A stretch of 64,000 bases of DNA from Natrinema longum (GCF_017352095.1 NZ_CP071463.1:1798001-1862000), one strand, 5' to 3'; numbered from the stretch's first letter, positions 27,818-36,034 are shown. Program-made: numbers and translations. Notes: a model not told the origin generated them from the letters alone.

Positions 27818-28039
27818 CTACTCGTCCCGTGCAGCGACGGTTCGCGACCACGTCTCGTCCGGATCACGCCGTTCGAAGCGGGCACCCTGTCCGCACTCGG
27901 GACAGCCAAACTGCCGGTACTCGACCTCGTCGCCGATAACCGGGACGGTTCTCGCGGTCCCCTCGGCTCTGCGCTCCATCTCGATCTCACAGCGGGAACA
28001 CGTCGGTGGGTCCGTATCGGGTTCGCTTTCGGGGGACAT
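27818..28039 (-). CDS. Small double-CxxC zinc-ribbon protein (73 aa)
   Basis: 73 residues with CSRC near the N-terminus and CPEC at about residue 46, spaced as in a zinc ribbon. The sequence between, RTVPVIGDEVEYRQFG, would form the beta strands. No further family is recognised; many such one-ribbon proteins occur in haloarchaea. It lies convergent to adh and divergent from the flavin oxidoreductase gene. The start ATG is 24 codons before the first strand and is the only good one. Confidence 0.7.
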   Translation of the reverse strand: MSPESEPDTDPPTCSRCEIEMERRAEGTARTVPVIGDEVEYRQFGCPECGQGARFERRDPDETWSRTVAARDE

Positions 28040-28167
28040 CGCTACACCCCGTTGTACGTTACCACTCAGCGTACTTTAGCCGTTCGCTCCCGCCCGTCGA
28101 CACGCCGATCGAGCGTCCGACCGCCGATCGGGGCCACGCTCTTGGTCGGCCGGGTGATAGCTCCTGC

Positions 28168-29541
28168 ATGGCCACCCTCGAGGATCCAATCGATATCGGC
28201 GGCGTCACGATCCCCAACCGGCTCTATCGTGCGCCGCTGCTCGAGTGTGCGGGCAACGGCCCCGACGCGGTCGACGCGCTGATCGACGACTTAGAGCCCG
28301 CGGCCGAGTCGGGGGTCGGGCTCGTCTGTCAGGGCGCGACGATCGTCCGCGGCGAGGGTGGCTGTGCCGCGCCGGGGATGACCCGCGTCCACGACCCCGC
28401 CTTCGTCGACCGACTCTCGCGGCTCACCGACCGCATACACGACCACGGAAGCCGGATCGTCCTCCAACTCGAGCACGGCGGCCTCCGAAGCATGGAGACC
28501 TGGCACGCCGAGTACCGCCGCGAGCACCCCGACCTCGCGCAACTCGCGGTGTCACAGCCCCCCTGGCAGTTACGGCTGCTGGATCGGGCGGGCTTTCTGA
28601 AGTACGACCCCCACGTCCTCACCACGGCCGAGGTGTACGACCTCGCGGCGGATTTCGGCCGTGCAGCGGCCGACGGGGTCGACGCGGGCTACGACGGGAT
28701 CCACCTCGCCGGAGCGAACATGGGGATCGTCCAGCAGTTCCTGTCGCCATTTTACAACCGCCGGGACGACGAGTTCGGGGGGTCGCCCGAGGCCCGCCTG
28801 AATTTCCTCGCCGTCGTCCACGACGAGATCCGCGAGCGGGCCGGCGACGTGCCCCTGCTGACCAAGGTTCCCGCCGAAACGCCAGCGCCGCCCGCACCGG
28901 TCGTTCGGCGAAAACTCTCGCTCGCGGACGGCATCGAGATCGCCCGCCGGCTCGAGCGGATCGGCTACGACGCGGTCGTTCCAGTCCAGACGTCGGTCGT
29001 CTGGGACATGAGCATCGTCCGCGGGGAGTACCCCGAGCGGGCGTGGGACAACGACGCTCTGTCCGAGGCCTACGACGTGGCCTTCGGGGGATCGACGCGA
29101 CGGCGGCTCGTCGCCGTCGCGAATCGAGTGCAGTCGCTGCAGTACGACTTCGAGCCCGCGTGGAACGAGGACTTCTGTCGGCGCGTCCGCGAGCAGGTGT
29201 CCATCCCCGTCCTCGCGGAGGGTGGGATTCGAGGGCGCGGGGAGATGGACCGACTGCTCGGCTCGAGCGGTGGGGCCGACGGCGGCGAGGACAGTGACGC
29301 GGCCCCCGCCTGCGACATGGTCGGCATGGCCCGCCCCTTCTACGCCGAACCGCGGCTAGGGGCGCGGCTGCTCGAGCCCGATTCGGGAGCCGAGACGCCG
29401 CGGGTCCTCTGTGAGAGTTGCAACAACTGTACGGTACCGCAGGTAACCGGCGCGCCGGGGATCTGTCGGACGCCCGACGTGCTCGAAAAGCGTGGCGAAC
29501 TCGAGCGGGCGGGAGTCTACGATCGAACCGGGGACGACTGA
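28168..29541 (+). CDS. Old-yellow-enzyme/2,4-dienoyl-CoA reductase-family oxidoreductase
   Basis: A 457-residue FMN TIM-barrel enzyme. Features: IGGVTIPNRLYRAPLLECAG at the start, the active-site-side segment VLQLEHGGLRSM, YDGIHLAGANMGIVQQFLSP and FYNRRDDEFGGSPEARLNFL (the classic FGGSxExR). The C-terminal CESCNNC...GIC has the cysteine spacing of the 4Fe-4S cluster in 2,4-dienoyl-CoA/trimethylamine dehydrogenase relatives, but no second FAD/NAD domain follows. It probably reduces an activated C=C bond. Its stop is 1 nt from the stop of the convergent rhodanese gene. Confidence 0.85.
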   Translation: MATLEDPIDIGGVTIPNRLYRAPLLECAGNGPDAVDALIDDLEPAAESGVGLVCQGATIVRGEGGCAAPGMTRVHDPAFVDRLSRLTDRIHDHGSRIVLQLEHGGLRSMETWHAEYRREHPDLAQLAVSQPPWQLRLLDRAGFLKYDPHVLTTAEVYDLAADFGRAAADGVDAGYDGIHLAGANMGIVQQFLSPFYNRRDDEFGGSPEARLNFLAVVHDEIRERAGDVPLLTKVPAETPAPPAPVVRRKLSLADGIEIARRLERIGYDAVVPVQTSVVWDMSIVRGEYPERAWDNDALSEAYDVAFGGSTRRRLVAVANRVQSLQYDFEPAWNEDFCRRVREQVSIPVLAEGGIRGRGEMDRLLGSSGGADGGEDSDAAPACDMVGMARPFYAEPRLGARLLEPDSGAETPRVLCESCNNCTVPQVTGAPGICRTPDVLEKRGELERAGVYDRTGDD

Positions 29542-29542
29542 C

Positions 29543-30289
29543 TCAAACTGTGACGGTACCGCTCGTCAGGTCCGCGAGCGTCCCCTCGGTCGTGTAGTCG
29601 GGCGCTTCGACTCTGAACCGGGAGTCGGTCGAGCCCGCGTAGTGGAGTTGGAGCGTGTACGAGCCGTCCTCGGCGATCGGTGCCGCCTCGCGTCGGTCCG
29701 CGTCGACTTGCTCGAGCATGACCATCTCGTCGGCGTAGGCTGGGTCGGACTGCCCCTGAATCTCGTAGGTCGCCCGATCTTCCGAGACCTCCGAGCCCTC
29801 GAGCGGATAGCCACGATCGATCCATGCTCCGAACCCCTCGTCGAGCGCGTACACTTCCTCGTAACCGTTATCGATCAGCGATGCGGCCCGAAGTCCGGAG
29901 AGATGGTGTGGACAGCCACAGTAGGTAACGATGCGCTCGTCCGTCGACCAGTCCGAAACTGGATCGTTCGATCCACCGTCCGGGGCAGAACTCAGCGGGG
30001 CACCAGCGATGTGGGCGTTCTGGTACTGGTCACTACCACGTGCATCGGCTACCCGTGCTTCCTGTCGCTGATACCAATAGTACACGTCGTCGATCGGTGC
30101 AAGGGGGACCTCGATACCCTCGAACACCTGTGTCTGATAGACGCTGGTGTCGATGGACCGCTCTTCGGGGACTGACTCCGGTTCGGGCCCGTAGCCGTTG
30201 GCATCACTGCCGGTATCGCCACCGAGACAACCAGCCGCCCCACCGATTACTGCTGTCCCTCCGACAGCGAGGAACGTCCGTCGGTTCAT
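29543..30289 (-). CDS. Tat-exported rhodanese-domain lipoprotein
   Basis: A 248-residue protein. The N-terminus MNRRTFLAVGGTAVIGGAAGC is a twin-arginine signal with a lipobox Cys at 21, so it is anchored outside the membrane. The rhodanese domain spans about residues 60-165 (VADARGSDQYQNAHIAGAPL; active-site loop VTYCGCPHHLSGLRAASLI with the nucleophilic Cys; VYALDEGFGAWIDRGYPLEG). The last 80 residues form an extra beta-rich domain. Exported sulfurtransferases handle sulfane sulfur or thiosulfate/cyanide; the acceptor here is unknown. Confidence 0.87.
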   Translation of the reverse strand: MNRRTFLAVGGTAVIGGAAGCLGGDTGSDANGYGPEPESVPEERSIDTSVYQTQVFEGIEVPLAPIDDVYYWYQRQEARVADARGSDQYQNAHIAGAPLSSAPDGGSNDPVSDWSTDERIVTYCGCPHHLSGLRAASLIDNGYEEVYALDEGFGAWIDRGYPLEGSEVSEDRATYEIQGQSDPAYADEMVMLEQVDADRREAAPIAEDGSYTLQLHYAGSTDSRFRVEAPDYTTEGTLADLTSGTVTV

Positions 30290-30418
30290 ACTGGCTATCT
30301 AACGAGGACGCAAAGATATGGCTTCTGGTGGCACGACAGTTACTGCGAGACCCCTTCGTTTCAACTGGAAACCGGGAGACGCAGGTGAAGAAGTGCTCGA
30401 GTCGAAACGACAGAGAAG

Positions 30419-30491
30419 TAGTCCATCCTGGATTCGAACCAGGGTCGAAGCCCCCAGAAGGCTTCAGGATTGGCCACTACCCCAATGGACT
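30419..30491 (-). tRNA. tRNA-Gln (anticodon CTG)
   Basis: On the minus strand, a 73-nt cloverleaf begins AGTCCAT and ends ATGGACT plus discriminator A, a perfect 7-bp acceptor stem. The anticodon arm AAGCC-TTCTGGG-GGCTT gives anticodon CTG, and the T arm is CCTGG-TTCGAAT-CCAGG. No intron is seen. CCA is not encoded. It precedes a 0.9-kb gene-free AT-rich stretch, but I find no second copy of its 3' end in the window that would mark an integrated element. Confidence 0.93.
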
Positions 30492-31427
30492 CCACTGCAC
30501 TCGTCGGGTCGGCTACCGACGTACCAATCAGTAGTTGGTGTCCGTATTAGAGTGTTACGAACTCAGTCGCACATCGGCCGGCGAGTGCGCTCCGTGTCCA
30601 CCACCCGCCTCGACCGGAACGAACGCGCCGGTGCGCCGGGGGAGTACCGGTACACACGGCGGACCTATCGACGGTCGAGTGTCGCTCCCGGCGATTCGGT
30701 CGTATCTCTCGAGTCGACGACCAATCGGGTGGAGTCGGCTGGCAGACGTCCGAGGCGGCGGTCTCGTCCGCGGACACACACGATAGGCGTCAGATTCCGC
30801 TGCTGGTCACTCGCCACGCGGGGCTGTGGGCAGCGGCAACCGGTTCTCCGACAGCTCTCCACGAGCTGGCCGAACCGGACACTGTGCGGAACCGACGCGT
30901 CTCGTCGTTGGATCGCACGGTACGTCCGGCGATGGCGCTCGAGCGAGTTCGATCCCGAAATAGAAATAGACTTATGAATACAGAATTATATTGTATATAA
31001 TATCCATTACTACACAATATAATAGTCGATCCTCGGTTCGAGACCGACGGCAGCCGAAATCGAATAGGAAACGCATATCGCCGTATGTCGGTGCGTCGTG
31101 CTCGTTAACGCCCTGTGTGGCCAGTCGTTTCACATCGGAACGGGAAAGCAGCGATCAGTCGTCCCGACGAACGCGGAGCGTCGACAGAACCGAGTTTCGT
31201 CGAGTAACACGTACAGAATCGTCTCGACAGGAGCGATAGTAGCCGCTCGAAGAGCGCTCCGTGAAGGCGGGAGTGCGTCCCATAATATTGCCTTAATAGA
31301 GCAATACTATGTGCTCAAAATACTGTCGAATATCACAACTATAACGGCAGCGACGGCGTTACCGCTCGGAACCACACCCCGATACTCCCGAGCGCATCCC
31401 GCGAGCCGAGACGCGGTCGATCGTCGG
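30492..31427. other. Gene-free region after tRNA-Gln, 936 nt
   Basis: Open frames here are short, overlap on both strands and show no family features. Composition changes from GC-rich (30500-30950) to AT-rich (30950-31030 and 31280-31345). It contains an inverted repeat at 30985-31023 and a shorter one, AATATTGC...GCAATACT, near 31286. It may be the eroded remains of genes at the border of the sugar catabolic locus. Confidence 0.5.
30985..31023. repeat. AT-rich inverted repeat
   Basis: Perfect 10-nt arms ATTATATTGT (30985-30994) and ACAATATAAT (31014-31023) with a 19-nt spacer, in a strongly AT-rich patch. It could be an operator, a terminator or a fossil end; no gene starts near it. Confidence 0.45.
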
Positions 31428-32489
31428 TCAACGCGAGCCGAACTCGATGACGGTCTTGATCCGATCCGGTGAGCGGGAAAACGCATCGTCGACGGCGGCC
31501 GGTTCGAAGACGTCCGTGACGAGTGCGTCACCGAACCAGTCGGGGAGCGCAGAGAGCGTTTCACAGGCGGCCTCGAAGTGCGTGACGTGGGAGTTGACGC
31601 TGCCGACGAGTGCTTTGTTGCCCTGAACGAGCGAGCGATGGAGCCGCCCCCCCTCCACGTCGAACGCATCGTCTCCGGGGAGTCCGAGCAACACCCCGAC
31701 GCCGTTTTGCTCGAGTGCGTCGATCGTATCGAAGGCGTGTTTCGCGTAGCCGGTCGCTTCGTAGACGAGGTCCATCGGCTCGTAGGCGGTTGGAACGTCG
31801 GTCACAGGGGTCTCACGCGAGTCGACGTAGGTCGCGCCCACCCGTTCGATGAGGTCGATCGTCGGATCGGGCCGGTCACGGCGACCGAGACAGTACGTCC
31901 GATCGAACTCCGACTGGAGTCTGGCGAGTGTTAGCAGGCCCAGCGGCCCGTTTCCGAGCACGAGCGCTGCGTCACGCTGCCAGTCGAACGCCGACCGCGA
32001 AGCGGAGGCGTGCTCGAGCGCTTTTTCGGTGTTGCTCATCGGTTCGACGAGGATGCCCGTCGCTTCGAACGCGGCCGGAACGGGGACGAGAAACGCCGCC
32101 GGACTCGTGAAGTAGTCGGCCATGTAGCCGTGCGCACCGTCGATCCCGCGTTCGAGACACTGGTCGGGCGGGGCCATATCGGGCTCTCCCCGCCGGAAGT
32201 ACTCGTTTGCGGTGTTCGGCGGGCGGCGAACCGTCGGAACCACGAGCTGTCCTTCCTCGAGGTCGGTGTCGTTCGACGCCTCGACGACACCGACGGCTTC
32301 GTGGCCAAGGACTTGGTGATCGCTGTCGGCGGGGAAGCCGCCGTGATTCCCGTCGATCACCTCGAAATCGGTTCCGTCGATTCCCACTCGGAGCGTTCGA
32401 ACCAACGCTTCGCCGGGGCCGGGTTCGGGGCGGGGTTTCTCTATGAGACGCGGCTGTGAGTCGCCCCGTTCGACGGCGATCGCTCTCAT
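31428..32489 (-). CDS. gdh: Glucose 1-dehydrogenase, haloarchaeal zinc-dependent type
   Basis: Oxidises an aldose at C1 to the lactone/aldonate with NADP+; 353 residues. It follows the haloarchaeal GlcDH sequence closely: RTLRVGIDGTDFEVIDGNHG (D38 zinc ligand), LGHEAVGVV (H63, E64), the catalytic-zinc Glu in ILVEPMSNTEKA, LGNGPLGLLTLA and the NADP-selective CLGRRDRPDPTIDLIE. It is last in an operon after the SelA/DgaE-like and ridA genes; its ATG overlaps the ridA stop. Family members accept glucose and other aldoses. The operon context suggests glucosamine or galactose as possible substrates, which is inference. Confidence 0.92.
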   Translation of the reverse strand: MRAIAVERGDSQPRLIEKPRPEPGPGEALVRTLRVGIDGTDFEVIDGNHGGFPADSDHQVLGHEAVGVVEASNDTDLEEGQLVVPTVRRPPNTANEYFRRGEPDMAPPDQCLERGIDGAHGYMADYFTSPAAFLVPVPAAFEATGILVEPMSNTEKALEHASASRSAFDWQRDAALVLGNGPLGLLTLARLQSEFDRTYCLGRRDRPDPTIDLIERVGATYVDSRETPVTDVPTAYEPMDLVYEATGYAKHAFDTIDALEQNGVGVLLGLPGDDAFDVEGGRLHRSLVQGNKALVGSVNSHVTHFEAACETLSALPDWFGDALVTDVFEPAAVDDAFSRSPDRIKTVIEFGSR

Positions 32490-32866
32490 GGGTCGACCCG
32501 TGCGATCACGTCGATTTCGACGCCGATCTCGATCGGCAGTCGCGATACTTCGATGGCGCTCCGGGCGGGGTAGGGCTCGGTCACGTACTGTTCGTACACC
32601 GCGTTGATCTCCTCGTAGTCGTCCATATCGGTGACGAACACCGTCGACTTGACGATGTTCTCGAGCGAACTGCTGCCGGCCTCGAGAACGGTTTCGATGT
32701 TCTCCATGGTGGCGTGGGTCTGCTCGGTGATGTCGTCGCCGACGATCGCTCCCGACTCGGGATCGACCGGCCCCTGTCCGGAAACGTACACTCGATCGCC
32801 GTCGCGGACTGCCTGTGAGAACGGTCCGATACTTGCAGGTGCGTCTTCCGTTTCGATTTCGTTCAT
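32486..32866 (-). CDS. ridA: RidA/YjgF-family enamine-imine deaminase
   Basis: A 126-residue trimer-forming protein of the RidA family, which hydrolyses reactive enamine/imine products of PLP-dependent dehydratases. Family pattern: APASIGPFSQAVRDGDRVYV, SGQGPVDPESGAIVG, VLEAGSSSLENIVKSTVFVT, and the key Arg in PARSAIEVSRLP. It sits between a PLP enzyme and gdh, overlapping gdh by 4 nt, which suggests it finishes or detoxifies the product of the PLP enzyme. The start at 32866 is chosen because family alignment begins at MNEIETEDAPA; 10 more residues are possible upstream. Confidence 0.9.
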   Translation of the reverse strand: MNEIETEDAPASIGPFSQAVRDGDRVYVSGQGPVDPESGAIVGDDITEQTHATMENIETVLEAGSSSLENIVKSTVFVTDMDDYEEINAVYEQYVTEPYPARSAIEVSRLPIEIGVEIDVIARVDP

Positions 32867-32892
32867 CTTTCGATTACCCAGTATATGACAGT

Positions 32893-32904
32893 ACACATAT
32901 GTGT
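32893..32904. promoter_or_regulatory. Perfect palindrome before ridA
   Basis: ACACATATGTGT lies in the 55-nt gap between the PLP enzyme gene and ridA, 27-38 nt before the ridA start. It could be the TATA region of an internal promoter, an operator, or both. Confidence 0.4.
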
Positions 32905-32921
32905 TTCGGTGACGAGTGGGG

Positions 32922-34142
32922 TCATTCCTGTGACGTCGTCAGGTGTGAACTGACGCGCTCGATGACGTGGTCCAGTTCGGACTCCTCGAGACACATGGGA
33001 TTGATCGTGACGACGTCTTCGTCCAGGCGGTCCGCCCCGACGAAGACGCGAGGCGATTCCGCTCGAAGCGTCCGAACGAGTTCCGTCGCGGAACACGCCG
33101 CGACAGCGGTATCGACGTGAACCGCGACCGCTGGGGCGACCGAGACGTCGCCACCGCCATCGAGTGTCGGATCGACCCCGTGAACGGACTCGAGCGCGGA
33201 AACGATTCGCTCCGCATCACGCCGCCATCGATCGTGAGCGGCGTCGTGGTCGTCCTCGAGGAACGACTCGAGGGCGACGAGGAGACCGACGAGTTCCTCC
33301 TTCCCGACTTTCAGCGGCCGTCCGATCCCCTGTCGCGGGACGCCGTCGAACCGATCGATGTCGACGAGTGCTGCCGGTGGTTGCCAGACCTCGCCGGCGG
33401 CGTGCATATCGAGATGCTGAAGGGCGATCGATTCGACGAGATCGCGGCGGCCGGCGACGATCCCGGTCGTTTGCGGACCGCGGATCGCCTTCCCACCGCT
33501 GAAGACGACGAGGTCCGCACCGTCCTCGATGAACCGGGAGAGGTTCTCCGTCGGCGGGAGTTCCGCGGCCGCGTCGACGATAACCGGGACGTCGTATGCC
33601 GACGCGATGTCGGTAACCGTCGACAGGGCGGGCTCGGTGTACGGTTTCTGGACGTAGCCGATCGCCGCCGTCTGCTCGGTGATCGCACGTTCGATCTCCC
33701 ACGGCTCGACCGCGGTCGAGCCGGTACCGAGGACTCGATCGTTCGTCCCGACGTCGACGATGGTCGCCCCAGCCCCACGGAACGCGTGATCGTAGCCGGT
33801 TCTGTGCGTCCGTGGCATGATGATCTCGTCGGGAATGCCGTCGGTGTCCGGGAGCTGGTCCATCGCGGCGGGATCGTCGCCAGCCAGTGTCGCGGCCGCA
33901 GCGAGAAGCAGACCGGCGTCGGCACCACACGTCACGTAGCCGGCCTGTGATCCCGTCACGGTAGCGATGCGCTCGCTCGCTTTCGCCTGTAAATCGGAGA
34001 GTCTGACGAACTCGGTGGCTGCCCGTCCCATCGCTTCGACGGCCTCCGGTCGGATACGGCTGCCGCCGATCCGTGTTTTCGTTCCGGAGGCGTTGATGAC
34101 ACTCGGGACGCCTAGCTCGTCGTACACGGTCTTCTCACTCAT
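32922..34142 (-). CDS. SelA/DgaE-type PLP-dependent lyase, candidate glucosaminate ammonia-lyase
   Basis: A 406-residue fold-type I PLP enzyme of the L-seryl-tRNA(Sec) transferase-like group, which includes DgaE (D-glucosaminate-6-phosphate ammonia-lyase). Seen: INASGTKTRIGGSRIRPE, TCGADAGLLLAAAA, the Asp that pairs with the pyridine nitrogen (VIVDAAAELPP, D190) and the Schiff-base Lys in VVFSGGKAIRGPQTTG (K218). No Sec pathway genes are near, so selenium transfer is unlikely. First gene of the operon with ridA and gdh, divergent from iclR. A role in eliminating ammonia from a 2-amino-sugar acid is inferred from family and operon. Confidence 0.8.
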   Translation of the reverse strand: MSEKTVYDELGVPSVINASGTKTRIGGSRIRPEAVEAMGRAATEFVRLSDLQAKASERIATVTGSQAGYVTCGADAGLLLAAAATLAGDDPAAMDQLPDTDGIPDEIIMPRTHRTGYDHAFRGAGATIVDVGTNDRVLGTGSTAVEPWEIERAITEQTAAIGYVQKPYTEPALSTVTDIASAYDVPVIVDAAAELPPTENLSRFIEDGADLVVFSGGKAIRGPQTTGIVAGRRDLVESIALQHLDMHAAGEVWQPPAALVDIDRFDGVPRQGIGRPLKVGKEELVGLLVALESFLEDDHDAAHDRWRRDAERIVSALESVHGVDPTLDGGGDVSVAPAVAVHVDTAVAACSATELVRTLRAESPRVFVGADRLDEDVVTINPMCLEESELDHVIERVSSHLTTSQE

Positions 34143-34170
34143 CTATCGTGCTCGACACGTTCACTCACAG

Positions 34171-34180
34171 GATATAAATA
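34171..34180 (-). promoter_or_regulatory. Promoter of the PLP-ridA-gdh operon
   Basis: On the minus strand TATTTATATC, 29-38 nt before ATG 34142. It faces the iclR promoter across about 50 nt, an arrangement that allows IclR to control both. Confidence 0.55.
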
Positions 34181-34225
34181 AGTTCGGTTGTCAGTTTGTT
34201 TTCGTCCGTTTCTCACGCGGAAACG

Positions 34226-34235
34226 ACTATATATG
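34226..34235 (+). promoter_or_regulatory. iclR promoter
   Basis: GACTATATAT, 21-30 nt before ATG 34256. The 113-nt divergent region also serves the PLP-ridA-gdh operon. Confidence 0.55.
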
Positions 34236-34255
34236 ATGTGTGCTATGAATGACGT

Positions 34256-35017
34256 ATGCAGAGCGATACCGCGATCGGTGCCACCGTTCGGTCGCTGACG
34301 ATCCTCGAAATCGTCGCCGATTCACTGGAACCGATCGGTGTGACGGCGATCGCCGAGCAAACGGGGCTGTCGAAGGGGACCGTTTCCAAGCATCTATCGA
34401 CGCTGCACGAACTCGGGTACGTCGATCGATCCGACGGTCACTATCTGCCGTCCGTTCGGTTTCTCGACTACGGTATCCGAGCCGGATCGCTGTCCGAACT
34501 GCACCGCGCAGCGGCGGCTCCGATCGACGAACTCGCCGAGATGACGAACGAAGTGGCCGGGATAGCTATCGAGCACGACGGGCGAGTCGTCGACGTGTAT
34601 CTCTCCACGGCACACGCCGACCCGGACTTTCCGGCGTACAATACGCGACTGCTCCACTGCAGTGCCGCGGGAAAGGCGATCCTCGCCGAGCAGTCCGAGG
34701 ACGAACTCGACACGCTTCTCGAGACCCCCAGGACGGAACGAACCGAGTACACGATCACGGCCGAATCCGAACTCCGGGCCGAGCTGGATCGGATCCGCGA
34801 CCGCGGGGTCGCGTTCGATCGACAGGAACAGTTTCCGCGTGTGAACAGCGTCGCCGACGGAATCTCGACCGAGTCGGTGACGGGTGCGGTCTTCGTCTCG
34901 GGGTGGGCTGACGAACTCTCCGGGAAGCGGTTCGAGGAAAACGTCCCCGGAATCCTGTTCAGCGCGAGTAACATGCTGCTCTCGGAGCTCTCCGTGACGC
35001 CCGGATCCCGTCGGTAG
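34256..35017 (+). CDS. IclR-family transcriptional regulator
   Basis: A 253-residue regulator with an N-terminal winged helix (GATVRSLTILEIVADSLEPIG, TGLSKGTVSKHLSTLHELGYV) and a C-terminal IclR effector domain (LHCSAAGKAILAE, FAV-like VAFDRQEQFPRVNSVADGIS, VTGAVFVSGWADELSGKRF). IclR proteins bind small acids or sugars. Its position between the PLP-ridA-gdh operon and the deacetylase gene makes it the likely local regulator. An inverted repeat over the deacetylase TATA box (35055-35076) is a candidate site. Confidence 0.92.
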   Translation: MQSDTAIGATVRSLTILEIVADSLEPIGVTAIAEQTGLSKGTVSKHLSTLHELGYVDRSDGHYLPSVRFLDYGIRAGSLSELHRAAAAPIDELAEMTNEVAGIAIEHDGRVVDVYLSTAHADPDFPAYNTRLLHCSAAGKAILAEQSEDELDTLLETPRTERTEYTITAESELRAELDRIRDRGVAFDRQEQFPRVNSVADGISTESVTGAVFVSGWADELSGKRFEENVPGILFSASNMLLSELSVTPGSRR

Positions 35018-35054
35018 CGGCCGTAGAGCCCGTCTTTCACTCTGACTCGAGGGA

Positions 35055-35076
35055 GGGGAAATTATTTTATTTCCCC
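35055..35076. promoter_or_regulatory. Inverted repeat overlapping the deacetylase promoter
   Basis: Perfect arms GGGGAAAT and ATTTCCCC enclose TATTTT. The AT centre (ATTATTTTAT, 35061-35070) is 28-37 nt before ATG 35098, i.e. the TATA box itself. A protein bound here would block TBP, so this looks like a repressor site. Confidence 0.6.
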
Positions 35077-35097
35077 CATCCGTCAGTCGATCCGTCC

Positions 35098-35799
35098 ATG
35101 AAGCTATTAGCCATCGTTGCGCATCCGGACGACGCCGACATCTTCTGTGGCGGGACGCTCGCAAAACACGCCGATCGGGGCGACACGGTCACGATCGCCC
35201 ATCTGACCCGCGGCGAGTATGGAGGGATCGAGACGACGACCAGCGAGATCGCGTCCGTCCGCGAGGCGGAGGCACGACAGTCCGGTGAGATACTCGGCGC
35301 GGACGCGGTCGAGTTTCTCGGATTCGAAGACGGACGCATCGAGTACTCCCTCGAGAACCGGCTCTCGATCGTCGAGACGATCCGGACGTTTTCGCCGGAC
35401 ATCGTCCTCACCCACTATCGAGACGACATGCACCCCGACCATCGGGTCACGTCGCGACTCGTCACCGACGCCTACTACATGGCGTCGTTGCCCCTCGTCG
35501 AGACGCCGTCAGATCCCTGCGATCCGGAGAACGTCTACTACTTCGGGAAGCCGACCGCCGAGTTCGATCCGTCGGTCTACGTCGACATCAGTGGCTACGA
35601 GGACGTCAAGGCGGACGCGATCAGACGACACGAGTCTCAGGTCGAGTTCCTCCAGTCACACGGCGGCATCGACGCGGAGTTCGACAACCTCGTAGACGGA
35701 ATCGCCGCGGAAAACACCGTTCTCGGGAAGCAAACCGGCGTCGACAGCGCGGAGGGATTCGTCCCGTTCCACGAAACCACTCGAGCCTATCTCGAGTGA
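35098..35799 (+). CDS. PIG-L/LmbE-family N-acetyl-sugar deacetylase
   Basis: A 233-residue cytoplasmic zinc deacetylase. Zinc/catalytic motifs: VAHPDDADIFCGG (H9, D11, D12) and DDMHPDHRVTSR (H112, H115). The family removes acetyl groups from N-acetylglucosamine-type sugars; in Thermococcus the chitin-pathway deacetylase Dac belongs to it. The C-terminal half, YVDISGYEDVKADAIRRHESQ, is typical of the sugar-active subgroup. The gene lies inside a sugar catabolic locus between iclR and a dehydratase-like gene, supporting GlcNAc or chitobiose as substrate (inference). Confidence 0.88.
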   Translation: MKLLAIVAHPDDADIFCGGTLAKHADRGDTVTIAHLTRGEYGGIETTTSEIASVREAEARQSGEILGADAVEFLGFEDGRIEYSLENRLSIVETIRTFSPDIVLTHYRDDMHPDHRVTSRLVTDAYYMASLPLVETPSDPCDPENVYYFGKPTAEFDPSVYVDISGYEDVKADAIRRHESQVEFLQSHGGIDAEFDNLVDGIAAENTVLGKQTGVDSAEGFVPFHETTRAYLE

Positions 35800-36034
35800 G
35801 CGACGAGCCGGTCGACCGATACTCGAACTCGTTTTGCCGTCAGAACGGTCGACAGCAGTGCCTCGAGATCCAGCGGCGACCGTGTTCACTACCGACGAGC
35901 GTGTCCGGTTCGAGTGGCACACGTCCCGCGTCACGCCCCGTGCTCCCTGCCGGGACGTGGCACGCTGCCGTCTCGTTTCTTCCTCCGAAACGTATCCGGG
36001 CCCAGTCCGCCTCTCCCCGTGAGTGTGCCACTAC

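Noticed and set aside
30419-30491. tRNA-Gln as an integrase attachment site
   Set aside because: No second copy of the tRNA 3' end and no integrase gene found in the window.
30991-31472. Frames in the AT-rich region after tRNA-Gln
   Set aside because: Short, Ser/Arg-rich, overlapping on both strands, and one runs into the end of gdh; no family signal.
32922-34142. Selenocysteine synthase (SelA) proper
   Set aside because: No SelB, SelD or tRNA-Sec nearby, archaea use a different Sec route, and the operon partners are RidA and a sugar dehydrogenase.
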